From: Leguminivora glycinivorella
Taxonomy: Eukaryota > Arthropoda > Insecta > Lepidoptera > Tortricidae
Length of the DNA stretch: 64,000 bases
Assembly (NCBI RefSeq): GCF_023078275.1
Contig: NC_062983.1
Location: 13,509,001-13,573,000, forward strand
Reading direction: 5' to 3'
This document shows positions 54,801-64,000 of this stretch, in pieces (the first letter of the stretch is position 1; each line of letters begins with the position of its first letter). The notes under the pieces are model-generated. The model did no database searches. It saw only the letters and a program-made list of their open reading frames with translations, and was not told where the DNA came from. The position numbers and the translations under genes are program-made.

Positions 54801-57800
54801 TACAAGTAAACACAGACCAACCCCTATAGACATCTATTACAAGACGACTCGCGGTCGCCAGCCTTCCTAGTATTTGCACTGATATAAGCGCGGGCGCTCG
54901 CCGTGCCCGATCAGTATCGACCAAGTAACAGACCCGAAAGCAGCGCGTGTTTTTCGCACAAAAAAATTGGAAAAGGGTATTTTGATGCCTTAAAGATGTC
55001 CACCTGTAGTGTGAAATGGTGTGGAAAGGTAACAAGAAGCTCAAATTTAAAAACAGACGGCATTACATTCCACAAATAAGTCATATTTATAATTTATTCA
55101 GAGCCGGCATAGGTCAACTTACATTGGCCACTTACGCGTCAGTAGAGGGACAGTCATACTTCTGTCCCTTTTCATCTGGCGCGACTGCCCGCCGTCCTTG
55201 AAACGGCCAATCACAGCGCGCTTAACACATTCCCCGCCCGCTCCTCGCACCCCAAACACTGGTGACTCGTATCGCGAACCAAATATACAAGACTGCCACT
55301 CTATAGGAGGTTCTCTGTGCAAGTAAACTATGAGGATTCTTTTATAACTGAATTTATATATCTTGTCAACACGTTACATTTAAATTACGTTAAACCGCAT
55401 TGATAGAGGCGCCACCTGACAGCACCTACTACGAACTAAACATGACGGCTATCAAATAGGTAACCTACATACAGGCAGTATCTTTTAATTTATACTGCAA
55501 CATCACCTTTTAAATAGTTTACCCTGTGTCAGCGTTCCAATGCGCCGTGTGCAAGAAGCGGTTCCACAACGAGATCAACCACCGGCGGCACGTGCTGACG
55601 CACCAGCTGGACCGGCCGCGTCGCTGCATGTACTGCGTCAACGCGCGCGCCTACGTGCGCGGCGAGCAGCTGGTCAAGCATGTGCGCAAGGGCCACCCCG
55701 ACCTGTTCCGAGCGCACCTGCAGCATGTGCGCCGCGTGCTGGTGAGTAACTAGCTGCACGAGCTACGTGCGCGGCGAGCAGCTGGGCAAGCATGTGCGCA
55801 AGGGCCACCCCGACCTGTTCCGAGCGCACCTGCAGCATGTGCGCCGCGTGCTGGTGAGTAACTAGCTGCACGAGCTACGTGCGCGGCGAGCAGCTGGGCA
55901 AGCATGTGCGCAAGGGCCACCCCGACCTGTTCCGAGCGCACCTGCAGCATGTGCGCCGCGTGCTGGTGAGTAACTAGCTGCACGAGCTACGTGCGCGGCG
56001 AGCAGCTGGGCAAGCATGTGCGCAAGGGCCACCCCGACCTGTTCCGAGCGCACCTGCAGCATGTGCGCCGCGTGCTGGTGAGTAACTAGCTGCACGAGCT
56101 ACGTGCGCGGCGAGCAGCTGGGCAAGCATGTGCGCAAGGGCCACCCCGACCTGTTCCGAGCGCACCTGCAGCATGTGCGCCGCGTGCTGGTGAGTAACTA
56201 GCTGCACGAGCTACGTGCGCGGCGAGCAGCTGGGCAAGCATGTGCGCAAGGGCCACCCCGACCTGTTCCGAGCGCACCTGCAGCATGTGCGCCGCGTGCT
56301 GGTGAGTAACTAGCTGCACGAGCTACGTGCGCGGCGAGCAGCTGGGCAAGCATGTGCGCAAGGGCCACCCCGACCTGTTCCGAGCGCACCTGCAGCATGT
56401 GCGCCGCGTGCTGGTGAGTAACTAGCTGCACGAGCTACGTGCGCGGCGAGCAGCTGGGCAAGCATGTGCGCAAGGGCCACCCCGACCTGTTCCGAGCGCA
56501 CCTGCAGCATGTGCGCCGCGTGCTGGTGAGTAACTAGCTGCACGAGCTACGTGCGCGGCGAGCAGCTGGGCAAGCATGTGCGCAAGGGCCACCCCGACCT
56601 GTTCCGAGCGCACCTGCAGCATGTGCGCCGCGTGCTGGTGAGTAACTAGCTGCACGAGCTACGTGCGCGGCGAGCAGCTGGTCAAGCATGTGCGCAAGGG
56701 CCACCCCGACCTGTTCCGAGCGCACCTGCAGCATGTGCGCCGCGTGCTGGTGAGTCCCCGAGCATGTACGGCGAGCAACTTGTCACCAACAAATGCGCGA
56801 GCAATCAATTACGGATGAAACGGAAGACATCGTCAATATAATACAGAAAATTGTGTTTGGTCTTGATCTTTTTAACGGTAACGTACCTATAGATTTTGCT
56901 AATTGAAAAGTACGTCCTCGACTAAGGGCTAGTTGCATCAACCACAGTTATCTGATACATCAACGTCACGCAAGAGAAATCTATGGAAATTTCTTTTTTT
57001 TTAATAAGCTAAATTTGTTAATAGACGGTGCAAGTGACCCTAACTCTCAAGCAATAGACTGCACCCTTATAATTTATATCACATACCTATTATTATTCAC
57101 AACATTTTATTCAACCTAAAATTAGTAAAATTGGCCTCATTCCCAGGGTACGAGCGACAAGATCGACCGCGTGAAGAAGTCCGAATTAGACTCTATCCTC
57201 AACGTGCTGGATGCAGAAGCAGACCGCATCCTGCAAGGTTACGGCGAGGGCGTGCTGTACGGAGGCGTGCAAGACGTGGACCCCGAAGAGCTGGAGGTGC
57301 CGCTCAAGGTATGTCACACTAAACTACACAACCAGTTAAGAGAACAAGGTGTATAATTGAGCGCGCCCTTTAAGGCTATGGCGAGGTCGTGCTGTACGAA
57401 GGCATGTAAGTGGAACTTGAAGAAATAAAGGTGCCATCAGCTTGCTGTAACATCAAATCAAACGATATCTAGTCGTAAAGTAAAGGGACCAATTTCGAGC
57501 GCATTCTGTAGCGCATCCTAATATGTTATATGCAAACACACATCAAACAATTCGAAACAAATTATAGTAAAATACCGACCAAATTTGTGTGTCAGCAAAA
57601 AGGCACAAGCTCAGATAGAGGTGCTGCTTAAGGTACAGCATACTAAAGGGAACAAGGTGTGCAATTATGTTGTCCTTAACAATGTAGTCATAAATCCCCT
57701 AAATCTAAACCATTTGTATAGGCTAGTTTCCTATAGGTACTTAAAATAAATATTTTATGCAGTGCACGAAATAAAGCACCACATAGTGTAGTAATAGTTA

Positions 57801-60151
57801 TTTGTTATACAAGGGGGCAAAGTTGTTTTTTAACACACGAGAAGTAAAATACATTTGCACCCGAGTGTAACACAAAACTTTTCCCCTCACTATAGCGAGG
57901 AAACTACAACGCAAAAAATGCGTTTATCACTGCTTCCAGTAGTTCCACAGGTGGTAAATCATCGTTATTATTAGATTTACCTACTTTTATTAGTTTTATT
58001 AATTTTAAAGCAGTTAATTTGACTTTATTCAAGGTCAAATTACTTTACCCACTAGTGTATAAAATGCGTTTTTACCCGCTGGTATTAAAGGACAAAACAC
58101 GTGTTTCCGAGCTAGTGAGGGGAAAATGAATTGATTGTGACGTCACTCCTCAGTATTTCATAGTAGTTCCATATTAGCAAATCATTTTGACAGTTCATAA
58201 AAGGAAGCTGATTTGACTAGTAGGAAACTAGCCTATTATATTATAAGTTTCCTAAAACTGTGACTTGAATAGGCGAGACGACAAAAAAAAATTAGTCAGT
58301 CAGATCATCAAAAAATTTTGGACACATTTTTTCTTTTTTCTCGTAAACGAAAAATAACGATGGTACAGTGCGTTGAAGTTTTGTGTCACGTCACGCCTAG
58401 GTACAATTTTTACCTCACAGTGACATCACAAGCCCCCACTCCGGAACTTTAATGCCCTGTATCTTTGTATTTTTTCATTTATTAGATAAAGCGAAAAATA
58501 TGTGTTCAGTATTTTTAGACGATCTAACTGACGGACTAAACAGAATGCCATTTTTTTTTTAAATATAGTCGTCATCCCTATTCCAGGTGGAAAAGACTGA
58601 GAACCCGCTGATGTCGGAGGAGGAGCTGGCCGACAGCCTGAAGAAGTTGCTGACGCAGCTCATCGACATGGAGAAGCTCGAGTGCTTCGGCTGGCCCGAC
58701 GAGAGCGTCGACGTGGTAAGCTGCTTCTCTCTGCCTTTTTAGGGTTCCGTACCAACAAGGTACGAAAGGAACCCATAGTTAATAAAATTCAGCACTTATA
58801 TTTCTTAAGGAAACTATAGGTCTATTGTAAATTCAATAACAACTTATATGTATCTCATACTGTGTGTGACAGTTTGTTTCTTTCTCGATAGAAAAAAAAA
58901 AATATGGTGCCGCTCTGCCTGTCTGAGTTTTGGAATAGTTATGAACATTGCTAACCTCTACAAATTGAAGGTATTATTGTTTTAGTTTATTAACATTTAT
59001 TATAAAATTAAAGGGGGCAAACTGTAAATGTCAAGTTACTAGGTCAAATGGGGTATCGTTAGTCTGTCTAACATTGGTTTTATGCTAAATATTACAGGAA
59101 AAATTAAATTGTGTCTGTAATATTGAAACTTTTCAGATTTAGCTTTCAATTTAATGCGGATGTATATCTTAATTCAAATTAATACAAGAGTTTACGTAAA
59201 AACCTCTTAAGTAAAAACTGCCGAAATAGGTTAACATCATAAAGAATTATCCCTGAAAAACCAACATACTATACAGGTCGTATTATGCAAATTAGTTAAC
59301 GAATTCACCTAGAGATGACGCTATACCTATACTTCTAGACAGGTCTTTAAAGTTACATGAGAAATAGGATTATTCTTTGAAAGTTTGTACGGATACGGAA
59401 CCCTCGGTGGGCGAGTCCTTCTCGCACTTGGCCGGTGTTTTTTGACAGAAGATGATAATAGTCATGAATGTACATACTTTTATGGGACGTCAGACGCTAA
59501 ACGGTAGTTTAGAACATTAAGAACAAATTTTACTCCATAAGATAAATATTGAAGATCCCACAATATGAGGGACAGAATGGGAGCCAGGAGCCGAGCAGTG
59601 ACAAAGATGGCAAAACAATACAACAATATGAGGGTAGCGCCAGTCGTGTACCCAGTGAATAGGAAAGGTTGATTTTTCAATGCCCATGAGACTATCATAG
59701 ACACGTCATTATTTCGTATTACCAGCCAGTCGTCATAAAATCGGGTACTCGTAGTTTTAATTAGAATCCTAGAATAAACTGTCAATGTCTTTTTGCCATA
59801 TGACCTTCAGGTTTTGATGGATAGACCAGCTACTATGTGACAAAACTGCTGTTATTTATTTCCTTGTACTATGTTATTTATATATGTAGCTATACTTAAT
59901 GGTGTACGTAAAATGGATATGTACATTGACGCATTCGTCCTCAGGTCCTAGAGAAAGTAATTGAGCAATGCGGCGCCCGCGCCGCCGACCGGTTGCGCTG
60001 GACGCGCGTGCAGCGCCTGCGCGAGAACACCAAGCAGCTGTTCCTGTACGTGATCGAGGACGCCAACATCGCGCGCATGCTCGACACGCACACCATCGAC
60101 CAGATCGTCAAGCACATCCTCACGCAGGTCGCGGACGCCGCCGAGATATAG
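51842..60151 (+). CDS. C2H2 zinc-finger protein with helical C-terminus
   Basis: Ten exons: 51842-52021, 52117-52404, 52612-52762, 53176-53285, 53709-53896, 54234-54370, 55533-55741, 57147-57308, 58587-58715 and 59945-60151. All are GT-AG with matching phases, total 586 residues. It starts with a basic PGKKLGGPRGRKRKG patch, a possible nuclear signal. About thirteen C2H2-type fingers cover residues 24-412, including CTYCSKQL (ends in Cys rather than His), YSCTQCNKKF, FECEHCKKQF, YKCAICGQSY, FCPYEDCPYS and FQCAVCKKRF. The last 165 residues have no fingers; they are acidic and predicted helical by eye (KKSELDSILNVLDAEADRIL, SEEELADSLKKLLTQLIDME, VLEKVIEQCG). Probably a nuclear DNA-binding protein; no orthologue assigned. 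Introns hold family-C and family-B repeats and, at exon 7, a tandem array covering the splice donor. Confidence 0.92.
54371..55532 (+). other. Intron 6 of the zinc-finger gene
   Basis: 1.16 kb with no exon recognised. 54850-54960 is GC-rich (GATATAAGCGCGGGCGCTCG). A splice-bounded alternative exon was looked for and not found. Confidence 0.4.
55651..56749 (+). repeat. 112-bp tandem array duplicating a coding exon end and its 5' splice site
   Basis: The parental unit is the 3' part of exon 7 (CTACGTGCGCGGCGAGCAG from 55651) plus the donor and GTGAGTAACTAGCTGCACGAG. Nine further 112-bp units follow, so GTGAGT donors recur at 55742, 55854, 55966, 56078, 56190, 56302, 56414, 56526, 56638 and 56750. 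The parent and last unit read CAGCTGGTCAAG; the eight between read CAGCTGGGCAAG. The final donor differs downstream (GTGAGTCCCCGAGC). Units are otherwise identical by eye. Only the first donor preserves the reading frame, because TAG follows it in frame at 55751. Confidence 0.95.
57791..58128 (+). mobile_element. Family-C element with internal deletion (zinc-finger gene intron 8)
   Basis: Starts AATAGTTATTTGTTATACAAG, lacks about 100 bp of the palindromic CGAGCGAAGCGAGTGG core, and ends GTGAGGGGAAAA. Lies in the intron between exons 8 and 9. Confidence 0.8.
58736..59442 (-). mobile_element. Family-B element (zinc-finger gene intron 9)
   Basis: Reversed, diverged copy: AGGGTTCCGTACCAAC at 58741 to CTCGCACTTGGCCGGTG at about 59435. 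It starts 20 bp after the exon 9 donor, so most of this intron is mobile DNA. The rest of the intron (59443-59944) shows nothing recognised. Confidence 0.8.
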
Positions 60152-60155
60152 GCCT

Positions 60156-60330
60156 GCGGTGATAGAGGAGTGGAATTCCTTGCCGACGGCTATATTTCCG
60201 AGCTCATATAGCCCGGCAACCTTCAAATCAAGAGTGAACAGGCATCTTCTGGGCGAGCTCACTCCATAGTAGGCCACATCTTTTTTTGGCTAGTCTGTGG
60301 CCAAGAGCCAGCCCATTTTTGCGATCTCGC
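60156..60330 (+). pseudogene. LINE ORF2 C-terminus and tail in the zinc-finger 3' UTR
   Basis: Starting about 5-10 bp after the TAG of the zinc-finger gene, the sequence translates as VIEEWNSLPTAIFPS, then ATFKSRVNRHLLGELTP, a typical LINE ORF2 ending, followed by a tail (GGCTAGTCTGTGGCCAAGAG) also found reversed at 14555-14632. The insertion therefore lies at the very start of the 3' UTR, close to the stop codon. Confidence 0.7.
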
Positions 60331-62027
60331 GCGACAACAGCCTAACGTTCCGTTCTTGCATGAGTATCAAGACTATAGATGGTATTATTCACGAAGATTA
60401 GTGCCTTGGTTCATATTGTCACTCCATTCGAGGTTCAATTTGTCAAATTTGTGCGTGATCTTGAATGACACGGTATATGCCCACCTTTAAATTGATTAAT
60501 TATTTTGAGTAGTGAGTTAGAATTACCACATATGCGAAATCAGAAATGCTGCATGCGTACATGGCCGATCAAAATAATCAGCACACACAGGCTGGGCTTT
60601 AAGACCTTATAGCAATAATAATATAGTTGAGAATTAATATTATATCATAGTATAGTTGAGTCTCGTTTTAATCATTATATTAGGGTAAACGTGTATGTAA
60701 TATTACAACTGACCAGATATTGTACGTAATATTGTAAAGAGTGAATAGTAGAAAAAGGGCATTTTTGTATGATGAATATTGGCCTTTGGTTTTTTCTTAG
60801 CATTTGGTATAATGCAAAAGTTACTTCCTTTTTTAGTTAGAAACTATTGTGCCTTAAGACTAGTGATCTTGTTTTATACAAATACCTATTATAAACTGTT
60901 CTGTGCTGTAGATATAAGAAGGTTTTAAATTGTTAACTCTGTTAAAATTTACAGTGAAAAAGACTGTCTACCCCCACAGATTGTGAACCTATATTTTACA
61001 AGAGATTTTCTGTTTTTGAGTAATACATAAATCCTAGATACTAATTTAATCATCAGTGTTAAGTTTTGTTTTATTGGTTTAGGGAAATAATCGATTTATT
61101 CTTTTTTTATAAGACAGACAGGCATGTCCCGAATGAATTGTGAATTTGAACTTTATAAGTTTGATATTTTACATAATAAGTTTTATATACGTCCCAACCA
61201 AATAAACATTGTTTGGTGATAAAATAAAGGTTAATGAGAGGAAAGAACAAATGAGATATAACTTTATAAGAAACTACAAATTACTCTTACCATGTTTATG
61301 TAAGTTTTGTTTAAGATGTGTTAGTTAAGTTTAGAGTTATAACTGGAATCAAATACCTATATTAAATAAGAATAATATTTGTTATAATAGAATATGAGGT
61401 ATAACATTTTATTGGAAGTTTGGATAAAACAAAATATTTTAAAATCTTTAGAACTTAATATTATTTCGCTCACTTTAGTAAGATGTGGATCGATATTATA
61501 ATATACATATATATTTACTGCGAGCTATATTATCAAACAAAAAAAAATACGTCTACGTTTAATTTTAATATACTTATGGGTATAAAGCACCTATACCGTG
61601 CCTTATCACTATTATTAATAAACATTTACTTGGTATTAAAAATGTGTGTCATTTTACTGTTCTAAACATCCTTAGTTAAAACGCTTTGATTTATCAATAA
61701 TTAAAACATTTTAGTAGTAGAACAAGTTTCGTTCCTCAATTAATAAGGAAAATCACAAAAGTCTGCTTTCCGGTGAAAGCATATTCGGGTATCGAGCACC
61801 TTAATAACGAGGACTAAATGCGTTTTTAGGTGAAACCGGAATTCACCTTGGCGTGGTGTTGCCCGCGTTCGCGGCGACTGACGTTTATTATCAGCTGTGA
61901 CGTGACGTTTGTTTGTAATTGGCGAAGTACCGTTCGCTGACCCACTTGTGTCGTGGATGAGAAAAAGTTTTCTGCACGCAATTTATTCTAAGTGACTAAA
62001 ACGTAACCAATTAAATAAAACATCAAA
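60331..62027 (+). other. Zinc-finger 3' UTR and spacer to BPNT1
   Basis: AT-rich. AATAAA signals occur at about 61200 (CCAAATAAACATTG), 61222 (AAAATAAAGG) and 61616 (TTAATAAACATT), candidates for the zinc-finger transcript end. 61780-61935 is GC-richer, with GTGACGTGACGTTTG at about 61899 (CRE-like), and probably holds the BPNT1 promoter. No other gene recognised. Confidence 0.5.
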
Positions 62028-64000
62028 ATGTCCGTCAGCGCTCCTCTTATTGTAAGATTATTGGCTTCTTCTGTGTCAGTAGCTGGTCGAGCTGGAAAAA
62101 TTGTGAGAGATGTAATGAGCAAAGGAGAGTTGGGGATTGTTGAAAAGGTTTGTTTTTGTGAGCCATGCCGTTGCTTGTTTCGTATTTGCCATTGAGTCCA
62201 TGTCTTCTGCCATAAACATATTGCATATTCACTTAGCCTTGATATTTTGTTCTTGGCATTACATTACATCATACAGTTGATATAATTAATAAAAATCTTA
62301 TCTTTATAATCATGTTAACGTTGTAATAGTATAATTATGTACATTACACCCATAATATAAGTTTCTATAACTGCAATACAATTTTATGGCATAAATCAGA
62401 ACTCAGAAGCAAAAAAACTAATTAAAGATTACATTTTTTTATAATCAGGGCAAGGATGACTATCAGACAGAAGCAGATAGGTCTGCAGAGAAATGTATTG
62501 TCGCATCCCTGTCAAAACAGTATCCAAAAGCCAGCATTATTGGAGAGGAAGATAGCTCTGTTGAAGAGGTAATGTGTAACATATATTTTAACTACTGTAT
62601 GTAAGCAAAGAATTCTCCCTTAATTTTGTATTTTTATTTTTAGGGTGAGGTGTCAGCAGACTGGATTGTGGTTGATGCAGACAAAGAAGTATTGGGTCTT
62701 GAGTGCCCCGCTAGCCTGCAAGGGGTGAAGGAGGAGGACATAGTAGTGTGGGTTGATCCTCTTGATGGAACTTCTGAGTACACTCAAGGTAGGTTGATTT
62801 ATTATTGAAATAATGAACAGTACCTCCTCTATTTACAGCAATATGTGCATGAAGGATGATGGTGACTGATCTACAAGTTATCCTAAATTAGTATAACAAT
62901 TCTGCCAAGCTAAGCAATTCATTAGTTACTTATTCGTTAGTTTGTTGTTAATCTGTAATTAATGTGTTTAAATCTTCTGTAATTTTAGAATATAATAAAC
63001 AAGATTTGATTTTCTTGAATGCCACCTGCATTATTTTATTCTTAGCTTTTGAAATTTTAAAACTAGTAATCTGGAATCTCTCTCATTTCACAGTACATTA
63101 ATGTTGAGCATAGTACTGCAGAATTGTATATAATACATGCTTTACAATAAATAATTTGTAAATTCTAGGTGCCCTAATGTTGAAGAGAGATCCTTGGGAA
63201 AGATGGAAAATGTATTTGAGCCACCCATTTATCAGTATGAAGTGGTACTTAAGTCTACTTCAATCACATTTTGGTAAATTAGAAAATTATGACTTCATGG
63301 GTTTTGTTCTTTGTACATTTCGGAATACTAACTTCATAGTTCATGTTATATAGTTTAGTGATTGTGGTTTTCTTTTTATTTGTAACCACCCTTCTCAAGG
63401 ATGTAGATTTAAAGGCAAGTGTAGGCAATGTTTTATTTGCAAACTTTCTATTTTCTTTATACATAACCATTTTCAATTTCATCCCTTAACTGCATGATTG
63501 AAGCCATAGCCGTATACATAATATTGCATGAGCTGAATAAACTTGCTTTGATTTTATATTTTTTTATGAGTAAATGCAATGTGTGCACATACCTTATACA
63601 GGATAATGACTAGAAATAGAACAAAACGCAAAAAACTAAAAAAGATGAATTGTTGCAGGTTTCTTGGAGCATGTGACAGTTCTTATTGGAATCTCTGTGA
63701 ATGAGAAACCAGTAGCTGGAGTGATTCACCAGCCATTTTTCAAAACTCAAACCGGAGGAGAGGTTAAAATGGGCAGAACTATCTGGGGGCTGTCTGAGAT
63801 AGGAGTGGGAGGGTTCACGCCGGCCCCGCCTCCTGGCTCCTTGATCATCACCACAACGAGAAGCCATTCTAATCCTGTGGTTGAGAAGGCTTTACAGGTC
63901 ATGAATGCTGCTCAGATACTTAGGGTTGGAGGTGCAGGATACAAGGTGAGTTCCAATTTGATAAAACTTCAATTGGAAGATCCTTAACCTGGCGAAACTG
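62028..64000 (+). CDS. BPNT1: 3'(2'),5'-bisphosphate nucleotidase 1 (5' part, runs off window)
   Basis: Four exons: 62028-62147, 62449-62568, 62644-62788 and 63659-63945, in phase, with a GTGAGT donor at 63946; the rest lies to the right. 224 codons are present of about 310 expected. The enzyme removes the 3' phosphate of PAP (from sulfation) to give AMP, is Mg-dependent and is inhibited by lithium. The metal-site motifs of the inositol monophosphatase/FBPase superfamily are present: Asp of YQTEAD (about residue 50), GEED (72-75) and WVDPLDGTSEYT (116-127), then VTVLIGISV, GRTIWGL, TTTRSHSN and LRVGGAGYK. The start ATG is followed by SVSAPLIVRLLASSVSVAG. Intron 3 (870 bp) is AT-rich with nothing recognised. 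Confidence 0.95.

Noticed and set aside
55529..56734. Series of 77-residue minus-strand frames spaced 112 bp apart
   Set aside because: Antisense shadows of the tandem array over the zinc-finger exon 7 end.
41098..60151. Joining the ZAD exons and the C2H2 exons into one gene with IFT54 inside an intron
   Set aside because: ZAD exon 2 ends in phase 0, whereas the first zinc-finger exon has its own ATG, an in-frame stop just upstream and no compatible acceptor. Kept as a question in the findings.

Overview
This is eukaryotic DNA, almost certainly from a moth or butterfly (Lepidoptera). It is AT-rich, has short GT-AG introns in insect-like genes, and is crowded with repeats I associate with Lepidoptera: Helitrons ending in a hairpin plus CTAG, a tRNA-derived SINE, RTE- and Jockey-type LINEs, mariner and Tc1 elements, hAT and piggyBac-like non-autonomous elements, and dispersed families beginning AACCGGCCAAG. 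All family names come from reading translations and motifs; no search was run.

Host genes, left to right: (i) a minus-strand exon with a WAP-like cysteine pattern (4772-4937), probably spliced from a signal-peptide exon at 29852-29906, so that one secreted-protein gene would span about 25 kb and run off the left edge; (ii) NDUFA8, a complex I subunit, intronless, on the plus strand at 5685-6224, inside that proposed intron; (iii) POLR1C/RPAC1, shared by RNA polymerases I and III, six exons, 33321-35247; (iv) a ZAD-domain gene, 41098-42320; (v) IFT54/TRAF3IP1, an intraflagellar transport gene on the minus strand, six exons, 43484-48396, with a one-base homopolymer frameshift and a GC-AG intron; (vi) a ten-exon, about thirteen-finger C2H2 zinc-finger gene, 51842-60151, whose seventh 5' splice site lies in a ten-fold 112-bp tandem array; (vii) the first four exons of BPNT1, 62028 to beyond the right edge.

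Most of the rest, especially 1-4.5 kb, 8-28 kb, 30.7-32.3 kb, 36-41 kb and 48.7-51.4 kb, is mobile DNA. Many elements are nested or have target-site duplications (TSDs) that fix their ends. Examples: a family-A element carrying two further family-A copies; an RTE LINE inside a foldback element with a 111-bp TSD; a Helitron carrying a 435-bp tandem array and a GGGACG hexamer tract; hAT elements with 8-bp TSDs; piggyBac-like elements between TTAA sites; a mariner inside a piggyBac-like element; and a Tc1-like element with IR/DR ends. The mariner and Tc1 transposases have no visible lesion.

The host genes are housekeeping or unrelated in function (respiration, transcription, cilia, nucleotide salvage, zinc-finger regulation) and form no operon-like unit. 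No CRISPR array, rRNA, free-standing tRNA or prokaryotic system is present.
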